From Chloroflexota bacterium (GTDB taxonomy: Bacteria > Chloroflexota > Dehalococcoidia > SZUA-161), in assembly GCA_003229915.1 (NCBI GenBank), contig QIGA01000119.1, forward strand, positions 1-10,120: a DNA stretch of 10,120 bases. Direction: 5' to 3'. The stretch's first letter is position 1. Each line of letters opens with the position of its first letter. A program made the translations under genes and the position numbers. Positions 1-7,268 of the stretch are shown here, in pieces. The notes beneath the pieces are model-generated. The model saw nothing but the letters and a program-made list of their open reading frames with translations, did no database searches and was not told the origin of the DNA.

Positions 1-910
1 CGGAATCAAGGCCACATATATTGCATGTGGGCTCGAGGATGTGGCGTGACTTATATTCGAACCCTGTTACTCCCTTAACAAACCTCTCCAGCCCCAGGCT
101 CTGCCTGGTCTCCTCTTCATCCAGCGGCATGGTGTTGATAGCATCGATCTCTCGCTGCGTTGGAGGCGTAACCTTATCATAGAAGCCCTCAATATAGATA
201 TTTTCTTCCATATCCTTAAGCGAGGCCAAGGCCCACACCAACCGCCAGGCTGGGTTGGGTACCACTGTGGCCATCGATGAGTGGACATCCTGTGAGGCGC
301 CGCGCACCTCAAGCTCCACGTAGAGGATTCCCTTGAGTCCCAGGCTGACCACAGGCTCATTCCTCCAGTTAACCCCGCCACATTCCCAGATACAAGCGTC
401 AGCCTTTAGAAGCTTGTGGTTCTGCTCAACGAAGGCAGCGATGTTGGGGCTGCCTATCTCCTCCTCACCCTCGATTATGAACTTCACGGTAACCGGTGGC
501 TTGCCACGTATCATCTGATAAGCTCGAAGCGCCAGCAATCGTGCAACGATATCACCTTTGTTGTCCGAAACACCCCTTGCCCGCAGGTTCCCTTCGTACT
601 CGGTAGGCTCAAAAGGAGGGGAACTCCACAGCTCCAGAGGCTCCGGAGGCTGAACATCGTAGTGGTTGTAGAAAAGGAGGGTGGTCGGGGACTCGCCAAT
701 GAACTCACCGTAGATCAGGGGATATCCACCGCCTGGGGCCGGCAAGACTTGGGCATCGATGCCATACTCGCGCATCATTTGCACCAGAAGCTGTACGGTC
801 TCTGCCATGCCCACGCCCTGTGCGCTGATACTGGGCTGCTGGCAGAGCCGCTTCAAGTCTTCAACAGCCTCTTGCCAATGTTTGTCTATGTAGTCATAAA
901 TCTGCTGCAT
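1..910 (-). CDS. M20-family metallopeptidase / dipeptidase (C-terminus cut by window edge)
   Basis: The frame is open from an ATG at 908-910 to the left edge: 303 codons of an expected 450 or so. It reads as an M20 (ArgE/DapE/CPG2/carnosinase-like) zinc peptidase, which cleaves dipeptides or N-acyl amino acids in the cytoplasm. Visible motifs: YNHYDVQP (zinc ligand His83, supporting Asp85), VSDNKGD (bridging ligand Asp116), EGEEEIGS (catalytic Glu150 and ligand Glu151), and Glu176 at the next ligand position. His210 in the dimerisation domain (QDVHSSM) matches the carnosinase-like branch. The last zinc-binding His would lie beyond the window. The start is fixed by an in-frame TAA seven codons upstream and a GAGGG ribosome site about 8 bases before the ATG. 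It lies 24 bases after dinG and is probably co-transcribed. The substrate cannot be told from sequence. Confidence 0.9.
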   Translation of the reverse strand, partial: MQQIYDYIDKHWQEAVEDLKRLCQQPSISAQGVGMAETVQLLVQMMREYGIDAQVLPAPGGGYPLIYGEFIGESPTTLLFYNHYDVQPPEPLELWSSPPFEPTEYEGNLRARGVSDNKGDIVARLLALRAYQMIRGKPPVTVKFIIEGEEEIGSPNIAAFVEQNHKLLKADACIWECGGVNWRNEPVVSLGLKGILYVELEVRGASQDVHSSMATVVPNPAWRLVWALASLKDMEENIYIEGFYDKVTPPTQREIDAINTMPLDEEETRQSLGLERFVKGVTGFEYKSRHILEPTCNICGLDS

Positions 911-934
911 GGGAGCACCCTCGACGGGTTAGTA

Positions 935-3778
935 TCAACCTTGCGCTGCATCCCAGCCAAGCCACCTCGCCACCTTGAGCGGCAGCTCTCGTGACGACCC
1001 CCTGACAACAGTACACTGTGGTATTGAATCAAGGAAGGCCGAACCATATCTTTTAGTTTGCAAACGCTTGTCTAATATCACTAAAACCCCTCGATCGTTC
1101 TTACTGCGTATGAGACGGCCAAACCCCTGCTTGAATCGAATCGCCGCTTGAGGAATGGTATACTGATTGAAAGGATCGTCAAACAGTTCGGAGCGGGCAG
1201 CAAAGACCGGGTCTGTGGGTACATTGAACGGCAACCTGGCAATGACCAATACGCTGAGCGCATCACCGACAATATCGATGCCTTCCCAGAAACTGGCTGT
1301 GCCCAGAAGCACGATCTCGGGATTCTCTTTGAAGGTTGCTTGAAGTTGCTTGGGCGAACCGTCTATCCCGTGTCCCAGCACCAGGATTCCCTCTTCCTCC
1401 AGAGGAGTTTGAATGGCAGCCTGGGTGGTCCTCAATGCAGCGTGGGAGGTAAACAAAACCAGGGTCCGCCCCCGGCTAACACGGCAGAGCTCGATAAGGG
1501 TTCTCTCAAACTCCTGCTGATAGCTGGGGCTGGTTGGATGGGGAACATCGTGAGGCAGATAAATCATTGTCGATGTCTGGTAGTCGAAGGGTGCTCCCAA
1601 CAATAGCTCATTAACATACTCCAGCCCCAACCTACCTTTTATATACTCGAAAGTGCCCTCTGTGCTCAGCGTAGCGCCGGTCAGGACAACGCAATCCATC
1701 GAAGAGAAAAGCGATTTCTCCAAGGCACTGGATACACTAAGCGGGGCGGTGTGCAGTTCAACCCCATTGCGCTTACCGGAGATAACAAGCCAGTAGATGC
1801 TATCTGATTCATGATGGGAAACCAGAGAATCTATCTGCTGGCGCAGTTCGTCGCCCCGGCAGTACAAAGAGGACAATTCCATCATCAGGTAATCGTAATC
1901 CGCGATCTTGTTGTCAATGAGGTCTTCCAGACCGGTGTAGAGCCGATTCAGATCATCGGCAATGTCCTTGAGTACCGGATTCAAATCCTCCCAGGCAATC
2001 TCGACCTTCGACCACCCTGGCTGTGTCCGCTTACCCCAGGTCAAGAGCAGATAACGGTCATATCCACCTTGATCGGGCGCGTGGCTCTCGACAAAGCTAC
2101 GAAGCCTGTCTATGAACTGGGCAACGCGGAGTTGCGCTCTGTCAACATGGTTATTGAGCGATTCGGCAAGCTGCTTCAACTGCCGTTGTCTCGATAAAGC
2201 TACGGTGCTGCCGCGAAAGCAGCCATCAATCCAGGCAATGAGACCCGCACGGCGCTGTCCCTCTGTCTCTTGCTTGAACCGGCTGAGGTAACTAGACAGG
2301 TCCCATTGCGTAACCTCAGAACCGAGCTGATTGGTTGCTTCATCTTCAAGATGATGAGCCTCATCAATGATCAGATGGTCATAGGGAGACAAAATCTTAG
2401 CATCGGCGACCATGTCCGAAAGGAGCAGGGCATGGTTGACCACGATAAGATGAGCGTCTTCAGCAGCACGGCGAGCCTGGTAGAGAAAGCAGGTGCCACG
2501 CTGGCGATGGAGGCATTGCCCCTGCAGGGGCTCATCGAATTGGGCGCAGAGCTTATTCCAGGTGGAGAATTCACCGCCACCGAGCTTAAGCTCAGCCCGA
2601 TCACCAGTCTGAGTTGATAGCAACCACACAGTTATGCGAGCAAGCAGCTTGACATCGTCCAGGGATAGCCTGTAGCTTGCCAGTAGAGTTTCATACCTCT
2701 TCATGCAGAGATAGTTTGTTCGACCTTTTAGCTGCATCACCTTGAGGCTACCCACCTCGGTGTTCCCCGATTGCTCCAAGGCATGGAGTAGATCAGGGAT
2801 ATCCTTGCTGATCAATTGCTCTTGCAGATTAATCGTGTTTGTGGAAACCACGACAGGAACACCGTTCTGCAGAGCGAAGAAGACTGAAGGCAAAAGATAG
2901 GCAATAGACTTGCCAGTACCTGTGCCTGCCTCAACGATAAGATGCTCGCTATTATTGAATGATTGGGCTACCTCCCGCATCATTTGAATCTGCCCAGAGC
3001 GATGTTCATAGCCAGGCAGAGCCCGAGCCAGGGCACCATCAGGCCCGAGCATGCCTGCGAGATTCTCTATATCCAGAAGGGTTTTCTCAGATTTAGGGGT
3101 AAGCGGCTGTTCACCCTCTTCAGCCCAGAGACTCGCCCTGTCTTCACTTGCGGGTATCAGCACGCTGGCACTATCCGAGAAAGCTGCTTTTGCCTTGAGC
3201 TGCAGAACTTCTCGGAAGAAGCGAACGAGCTCCCAATCCGCTCTCTCTGCCAGATGCACCAACTTCTCAATTATGGAGAGATCAAGCTGGAGCGCGCGGT
3301 CGAGGAGTATCCTGAACAGCTCTTTCGCCGCCATAGCGTCAGGAAGAGCGCGATGCTGCGGCTTGGAGAGACCAAGCTGCTTCGTCAGTGATGAGAGGCT
3401 ATAGTCGGGTTGCTCAAATAAGAAAACGGTTGCCAGCTCCCAAGTATCATACGTAACACCGGTTGGCTTGATACCTTTCTGCGCCAGAAAGCCGAGGTCG
3501 AAGGAGATATTGTGACCCACGATAGGACAGCCTTCGATGAAGCTGCGAAGATCATCAGCGATATCCTCGAACGTAGGAGAGGCACCTAGTTGGGCCCTCT
3601 CAATGCCACATAACAACTCAATCCGGTAGGGCAGCGGACACTGGGGATTGACTAGTGACTGAAAAGTCCCGACAACCTCATTGCCCTGGAACTTGACTGC
3701 GCCTATCTCGATGATCTCATCGGTTTCCGGGTTAAGTCCGGTGGTCTCAAGGTCTAAAGATACACAAGTCTGATTCAT
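935..3778 (-). CDS. dinG: DinG-family ATP-dependent helicase with N-terminal DEDDh 3'-5' exonuclease domain
   Basis: A 947-residue fusion. Residues 1-160 are a DnaQ/epsilon-type exonuclease: SLDLETTG (Asp8, Glu10), VGHNISFDLGF (His89, Asp94) and HRALPDA (His142, Asp147) give the DEDDh set. Residues about 255-945 are an XPD/DinG superfamily 2 helicase: Walker A EAGTGTGKS (Lys290), NLQEQL, DEAH box 472-475, LTGATLS near 700, GTASFWEGID near 827-835 and QGFGRLIR at 884-891. Cys358, Cys411, Cys422 and Cys430 lie between the Walker motifs, where XPD/DinG enzymes bind a 4Fe-4S cluster. This architecture is that of the Bacillus/Staphylococcus DinG proteins, implicated in DNA repair. Length is normal for the fused form. 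The ATG at 3776-3778 is directly followed by the exonuclease motif; no clear Shine-Dalgarno is visible. A promoter lies at 3833-3862. Confidence 0.93.
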   Translation of the reverse strand: MNQTCVSLDLETTGLNPETDEIIEIGAVKFQGNEVVGTFQSLVNPQCPLPYRIELLCGIERAQLGASPTFEDIADDLRSFIEGCPIVGHNISFDLGFLAQKGIKPTGVTYDTWELATVFLFEQPDYSLSSLTKQLGLSKPQHRALPDAMAAKELFRILLDRALQLDLSIIEKLVHLAERADWELVRFFREVLQLKAKAAFSDSASVLIPASEDRASLWAEEGEQPLTPKSEKTLLDIENLAGMLGPDGALARALPGYEHRSGQIQMMREVAQSFNNSEHLIVEAGTGTGKSIAYLLPSVFFALQNGVPVVVSTNTINLQEQLISKDIPDLLHALEQSGNTEVGSLKVMQLKGRTNYLCMKRYETLLASYRLSLDDVKLLARITVWLLSTQTGDRAELKLGGGEFSTWNKLCAQFDEPLQGQCLHRQRGTCFLYQARRAAEDAHLIVVNHALLLSDMVADAKILSPYDHLIIDEAHHLEDEATNQLGSEVTQWDLSSYLSRFKQETEGQRRAGLIAWIDGCFRGSTVALSRQRQLKQLAESLNNHVDRAQLRVAQFIDRLRSFVESHAPDQGGYDRYLLLTWGKRTQPGWSKVEIAWEDLNPVLKDIADDLNRLYTGLEDLIDNKIADYDYLMMELSSLYCRGDELRQQIDSLVSHHESDSIYWLVISGKRNGVELHTAPLSVSSALEKSLFSSMDCVVLTGATLSTEGTFEYIKGRLGLEYVNELLLGAPFDYQTSTMIYLPHDVPHPTSPSYQQEFERTLIELCRVSRGRTLVLFTSHAALRTTQAAIQTPLEEEGILVLGHGIDGSPKQLQATFKENPEIVLLGTASFWEGIDIVGDALSVLVIARLPFNVPTDPVFAARSELFDDPFNQYTIPQAAIRFKQGFGRLIRSKNDRGVLVILDKRLQTKRYGSAFLDSIPQCTVVRGSSRELPLKVARWLGWDAAQG

Positions 3779-3832
3779 GAGGAACCATACCGTAGTTCTG
3801 GCAGCTAAACCGACAACGGGACTTCCGGGTGT

Positions 3833-3862
3833 ATTTTAGCGCTGGCTGCTACAAGCGGTCAA
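3833..3862 (-). promoter_or_regulatory. Predicted sigma70-type promoter for dinG
   Basis: On the minus strand TTGACC (3857-3862, five of six matches to the -35 consensus) is followed after 18 bases by TAAAAT (3833-3838, five of six matches to the -10). Transcription would begin near 3826, giving a leader of about 48 bases before the dinG ATG. No LexA-like operator is recognisable. The spacer is one base longer than optimal. This would drive dinG and the M20 peptidase. Confidence 0.55.
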
Positions 3863-3909
3863 CCAAAGCAGTGTCTGCCAGGAGGCCGTCTGAGAATTAT
3901 GGGTGGATG

Positions 3910-3923
3910 GGAGCAGATGCTCC
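3910..3923. repeat. Short hairpin between the membrane protein gene and dinG
   Basis: The perfect inverted repeat GGAGC-AGAT-GCTCC lies about 40 bases after the stop of the small membrane protein gene. An alternative longer-range pairing of AGCAGA with TCTGCT overlaps it. It could help end transcription of the rsmA-ispE unit, but no T-run follows on the minus strand, so a standard intrinsic terminator is not supported. Confidence 0.3.
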
Positions 3924-3961
3924 AGGCTACCCCTCTGCTTCGCTGAGTTTCGGACACCCTC

Positions 3962-4384
3962 CTAGCGCCAATTTGCCAGCAGCGGCATGAGCCAGCCAAA
4001 AACGCCAGCAAAGGAGATGCTCGCTATCAAGCCCAGCCGTAAGATTCTTCTCCCTGCGATTAGCATTACCAGTATTGCAAGCGCCGCGAGGCAGAGGATT
4101 ATGATCGTGAAAATGAGATTGGAGCTACCCAACCCCGCATTGGGGAAAGAGTTGTCGATTAGCCAGAAGAGCACGCCGGCGATACCGCCCAACAGACTCC
4201 AAAGAGGAGGCATACCCATTACGAAGCCCAGCATAACCACAGCAGGCGATATCCCCTGCGGTAGGGCCCTGCTCAAACGATCGTACATGTCGCGGTTGGC
4301 GAACACCACATATATCCCCACCCCGAGAAACACAGTCCCCATAACCAACCCGCTGACCACCCCTGCCAGAAAGTCCATTAACAC
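3962..4384 (-). CDS. Small multi-pass membrane protein of unknown function, coupled to ispE
   Basis: A 140-residue, strongly hydrophobic protein that I do not recognise. Apparent membrane segments are at about residues 5-28, 47-75 (possibly a re-entrant or double segment around the MGMPPLW turn), 88-110 and 115-136. Charged residues cluster in the loops RDMYDRLSRA (31-40) and GRRILRL (111-117), consistent with cytoplasmic loops under the positive-inside rule. There is no signal peptide, cysteine pair or catalytic motif. The longest start is a GTG at 4382-4384, which has GGTGAT five bases upstream. An ATG two codons later (4376-4378) overlaps the ispE stop as TAATG and is an equally plausible start. 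Either way it is translationally coupled to ispE. Function unknown. Confidence 0.75.
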   Translation of the reverse strand: MLMDFLAGVVSGLVMGTVFLGVGIYVVFANRDMYDRLSRALPQGISPAVVMLGFVMGMPPLWSLLGGIAGVLFWLIDNSFPNAGLGSSNLIFTIIILCLAALAILVMLIAGRRILRLGLIASISFAGVFGWLMPLLANWR

Positions 4385-5265
4385 GGCTTATCACCAACAG
4401 AGGATAAGGGCGCTGCCACAACTGTACGAACAAGATATGCCTCTAGCCCCTCTGCCTCCAGATTAGTTAAGATAGCCTTCCCTCGATCCTGGTCAGGCAC
4501 CAGGGTAAATAATGTGGGGCCAGCTCCCGCGAGATGAACGCTCACAGCCCCTGTCGCCAGAAAGCGTGAGCGGTAATCGGGAAGTGCGGGAAAGAAATCG
4601 AAAGCAACATGTTCAAAGACATTATATAGCAAAGGGGCATCCATCCTCGTTCCCTCACGGAGATAGCCAACCAGCCTCTCTGTGACCATCCCTGAAGTGA
4701 AATGCGCTTTGTTAAGCCGTGAGTAGAGTTGTGCCGTCTTGTCAGGAATGGGGTCAATTGGCGGCCTCAGTAACACCATCCACTGTTCTGCCACTGGCGG
4801 AAGAGGCGTTACTTGCTCACCGCGTCCCTTCGCTAGTGCTGTGCCCCCATAAAGGAAAAAGGCAACGTCCGAACCCAGATCAGCCGCCAGTTCTGCCAAT
4901 CTCTGCAGGGGCAAGTTAGTTTCCCAAAGACGATCCAGCCCGACCAGGGTAGCGGCAGCATCAGTTGCCCCTGACCCCAAACCTGCCGCTACAGGGATCT
5001 CCTTGGTAAGGTGGATCGAGGCCCCCTTTCCGCAACCCGTCGCCCCACCGAGCAGCTTCGCTGCCCTCAGCACCAGGTTGTCGGCCGATCGGAGACTCGG
5101 TACATCGCAGTGAAACTCCAGCGTTTCACTGCGGTCAAAAGATAGAGTATCCGCCAAGCTGATCGTCTGAAGGACAGACGCAATCTCGTGGTAGCCATCA
5201 TCACGTTGGCCCAGAACCTCCAGCGTTAGATTTGCCTTCGCATAGGCACGGATTGATAAACTCAT
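4378..5265 (-). CDS. ispE: 4-diphosphocytidyl-2-C-methyl-D-erythritol kinase
   Basis: A GHMP-family kinase that phosphorylates the 2-hydroxyl of CDP-methylerythritol with ATP, in the MEP (non-mevalonate) pathway to IPP and DMAPP. The protein of 295 residues is of usual length. It shows the substrate and catalytic Lys10 in AYAKANLTLEVLG, the DDGYHEI motif, the glycine-rich ATP loop PVAAGLGSGATDAAA (91-105), catalytic Asp133 in LGSDVAFFLYGG, and the C-terminal GHMP loop LAGAGPTLFTL. I take the ATG at 5263-5265, not the longer in-frame extension, because MSLSIRAYAKAN matches the family N-terminus and the ATG overlaps the rsmA stop as ATGA. rsmA-ispE adjacency is common in bacteria. Its stop overlaps the following membrane protein gene. 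Confidence 0.96.
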   Translation of the reverse strand: MSLSIRAYAKANLTLEVLGQRDDGYHEIASVLQTISLADTLSFDRSETLEFHCDVPSLRSADNLVLRAAKLLGGATGCGKGASIHLTKEIPVAAGLGSGATDAAATLVGLDRLWETNLPLQRLAELAADLGSDVAFFLYGGTALAKGRGEQVTPLPPVAEQWMVLLRPPIDPIPDKTAQLYSRLNKAHFTSGMVTERLVGYLREGTRMDAPLLYNVFEHVAFDFFPALPDYRSRFLATGAVSVHLAGAGPTLFTLVPDQDRGKAILTNLEAEGLEAYLVRTVVAAPLSSVGDKPC

Positions 5266-6173
5266 TGTTCGCTTCTGCTGGCAAATGCGCGATACACTCC
5301 GGCCCACTCTTCCAGAGACAGGGTCTGAGGACGGCGCTGTGAGGCTATGCCAGCTTGCTCTAGAAGGTCGATAACCTCGGGCACCTCAAGTTGCAACCCA
5401 AGGCTCAGAGAATTCCGTAGCTGCTTCCTGGGAGTGCTGAACCCGGCCTTAACAACTTCGAAGAATCCGGAGATGTCCGTCACATCAACGGCTGGTCTTG
5501 GATAAACATCGATACGCACTATAGCCGAATCGACTTTTGGCTGAGGATAGAAACTTCGGGCGGGCACATAGTCTACTATCGCTGGCCTGCCATACAGTTG
5601 GACACCGACGCTCAACAGCCCCATCTCCCCAGGCTTCGCCACTATACTCCGCCCTACCTCCTTTTGCACCATTACCACCATCAGAACAGGCTTAAGCGAT
5701 GCCTCCAAAAAACGGCGCAGGATCGGGGAAGCAATGTAGTAGGGAAGATTAGCAACAACTTTGTAACTTGGCATAGAGCCTGAGGTTAACGCCTGATCCC
5801 TGACCAACTCTCCTGGGTTGAGATCGAGAACATCGGCATTTATGACAGTAAGCTGATGGGTATGGGAAAAGCTTCTCTCCAAAGCTGAGGCAAGCTTGGA
5901 ATCGACCTCAACCGCAATCACTTTACCTGACTTTTTGACCAACTCTTCAGTAAGCATCCCCAGCCCCGGCCCCACCTCCACCACCGTGTCAGCAGGCGAA
6001 AGCTCAGCCGCAGAGACTATCGTCTCCAGTACATCACGATCGATCAAGAAATGCTGGCCGAGTCCCTTTGCCACCCGGATTCCAAGGTGACGCAACCGAC
6101 TCTTTGCTTGAGCAAGAGGCAATTCCTGGGAGTATTTGGGCTTTCTCCTAGTCTCAATCCCATGTCCCCTCAA
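5262..6173 (-). CDS. rsmA: 16S rRNA (adenine(1518)-N(6)/adenine(1519)-N(6))-dimethyltransferase
   Basis: KsgA/RsmA methylates two adjacent adenines in the 3' terminal hairpin of 16S rRNA, using S-adenosylmethionine, late in 30S assembly. Its motifs appear in order: GLGQHFLID (38-45), SAM-binding motif I EVGPGLGMLTEEL (66-78), acidic motif II AVEVD (87-91), NADVLDL (112-118), the catalytic NLPYYIASP motif (142-150), and RSFYPQPKVDSAIV. The 303 residues are slightly longer than usual because of a basic N-terminal extension of about 20 residues. The start is TTG at 6171-6173, chosen because GGAGG (6179-6183) lies exactly five bases upstream and no in-frame ATG precedes the GLGQHF motif. It is the first gene of a coupled unit with ispE. 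Repeated TGTTCCC half-sites lie just upstream. Confidence 0.96.
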   Translation of the reverse strand: MRGHGIETRRKPKYSQELPLAQAKSRLRHLGIRVAKGLGQHFLIDRDVLETIVSAAELSPADTVVEVGPGLGMLTEELVKKSGKVIAVEVDSKLASALERSFSHTHQLTVINADVLDLNPGELVRDQALTSGSMPSYKVVANLPYYIASPILRRFLEASLKPVLMVVMVQKEVGRSIVAKPGEMGLLSVGVQLYGRPAIVDYVPARSFYPQPKVDSAIVRIDVYPRPAVDVTDISGFFEVVKAGFSTPRKQLRNSLSLGLQLEVPEVIDLLEQAGIASQRRPQTLSLEEWAGVYRAFASRSEQ

Positions 6174-6191
6174 TCCAACCTCCGCAGCAAG

Positions 6192-6250
6192 TGTTCCCTA
6201 AAGAAAATCTTGGGAACAGCAGCCTGGTAATACGTAGCCGACTGTTCCCA
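6192..6250. repeat. Three TGTTCCC/GGGAACA half-sites upstream of rsmA
   Basis: Reading the plus strand, TGTTCCC (6192-6198) and GGGAACA (6212-6218) form a 7-bp inverted repeat. On the minus strand an inner AAG-ATTTT-CTT pairing extends the hairpin. TGGGAACA (6211-6218) is also the exact reverse complement of TGTTCCCA at 6243-6250, 24 bases further on. The array lies between the amidohydrolase stop and the rsmA ribosome site, and flanks a weak -10-like TATTAC on the minus strand. It could be an operator array, a leader hairpin, or a weak terminator for the upstream unit. No T-run follows the hairpin. Confidence 0.45.
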
Positions 6251-6289
6251 ACTAGCCTGGGCGTCAAAAGTGATCTTCAGCTCCCGCAC

Positions 6290-7204
6290 TTACAGGTTGA
6301 AGACCTTGATAGCGTTTTCACGCATTATCATCCTCTTGGCCTCGTCGCTCAGCGGCAATGCTAAGAACTGCTCTTTGAAGTTCTTAAGCCCCATATTGTT
6401 TGAGCCAAAGAGGGTCTTCTCCTGACCTGCCCAGAATTGCATAAAGACAAGCAACTCTGGATGGAGCTTGGGTAGAAGTTTAGGCATCCAGGCGGAGGTG
6501 TCGCAGTAGACATTGGGATGCTTCCAGGCCATGCATACCAGCTCATTGACCCAGGGCCAGCCGGTATGGGAGCCGATGATAGTGAGCCCTGGAAAATCCA
6601 GAGCCACCTCGTCGAGGTACATGGGATACCCAGGCCAACTCGGGAAAAGCTCCGCCGCGTGCCCGGTCTGCATCCCAACCGGTATCCCCAGTTCACTGCA
6701 CTTGGCATAACAGGGGTAGAGCCTTTTGTCGTTAAGCGGCAGACCAAAAGTGAGGGAGTGGAAATAGCAATACTTGGCCTTGTATTCCTTAACTCCCCTT
6801 TCTATCTCCTCCAGGCTTTCCTCGATGCGATATGGGTTGTAGCTGACAGCAGGGATTAGCCGATCGGGGTAATCCTTAATGTGTTCATACACCTCGTCAA
6901 TTGTATAGCCCCAGATCAGCTTCTTATCCCAGTGGGACCACATCTTGAGAGCAGAGATAAAGATCTTGTCGTAGCCGACCTCGTCCATCTGGGCCACGAA
7001 TTCCTCGGTGGTAGGAATGGCAACAGGTAACGCCTCTGGCTGGTTCTTCATAGTTTCCAGCAGAATATTCTTGGGATGCTCCGACCCAGGCTGCACGTGT
7101 GATCTCATCATGGTAGCACCCAGAATATGGAACTCCCTGGCACGCCACGCATTGGGATTCCAAAAGGGATAGTTCATGATATCGATCGGCCTGATATCTT
7201 CCAC
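6290..7204 (-). CDS. Amidohydrolase-2 (COG2159-like) family protein with degenerate metal site
   Basis: A 304-residue protein with the shape of the TIM-barrel amidohydrolase_2 family, which includes ACMSD-type decarboxylases and hydrolases of cyclic or aromatic acids. Family landmarks: DYPDRLIPAVSYNP (111-124), LYPCYAKCSELGIPVGMQTG (162-181), LTIIGSHTGWPWVNEL (207-222), HPNVYCDTSAW (229-239), LFGSNNMG (265-272) and the C-terminal ENAIKVFNL. Most metal ligands are missing. The N-terminal HxH is replaced by IDIMNYPF (7-14), the HTG His is Gln179, and the FGSD Asp is Asn269; only His213 is kept. The start is a GTG with AAGGAG 11 bases upstream, giving a compact N-terminus. It lies 64 bases after the SDR gene and is probably co-transcribed, which suggests a joint role in breakdown of a cyclic or acyl compound. 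The reaction is unknown. Confidence 0.8.
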   Translation of the reverse strand: MEDIRPIDIMNYPFWNPNAWRAREFHILGATMMRSHVQPGSEHPKNILLETMKNQPEALPVAIPTTEEFVAQMDEVGYDKIFISALKMWSHWDKKLIWGYTIDEVYEHIKDYPDRLIPAVSYNPYRIEESLEEIERGVKEYKAKYCYFHSLTFGLPLNDKRLYPCYAKCSELGIPVGMQTGHAAELFPSWPGYPMYLDEVALDFPGLTIIGSHTGWPWVNELVCMAWKHPNVYCDTSAWMPKLLPKLHPELLVFMQFWAGQEKTLFGSNNMGLKNFKEQFLALPLSDEAKRMIMRENAIKVFNL

Positions 7205-7268
7205 TCTTGCTTGCGCTCCTTCCCTGCGAGTTTTGATGTTGGTTTGTAGCTTGCCCCAAAGGGGATTG

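Noticed and set aside
416..994. Open plus-strand frame of 192 codons
   Set aside because: It lies opposite the M20 peptidase and the end of dinG, whose frames carry clear catalytic motifs; its translation shows no family features.
5266..5307. Fourteen-residue N-terminal extension of IspE
   Set aside because: It overlaps the rsmA coding end, and the family N-terminus matches the ATG at 5263-5265, which forms a standard ATGA overlap.
6924..7259. Minus-strand frame of 111 codons overlapping the amidohydrolase start
   Set aside because: Out of frame with the conserved protein, low-complexity composition and no recognisable motif.
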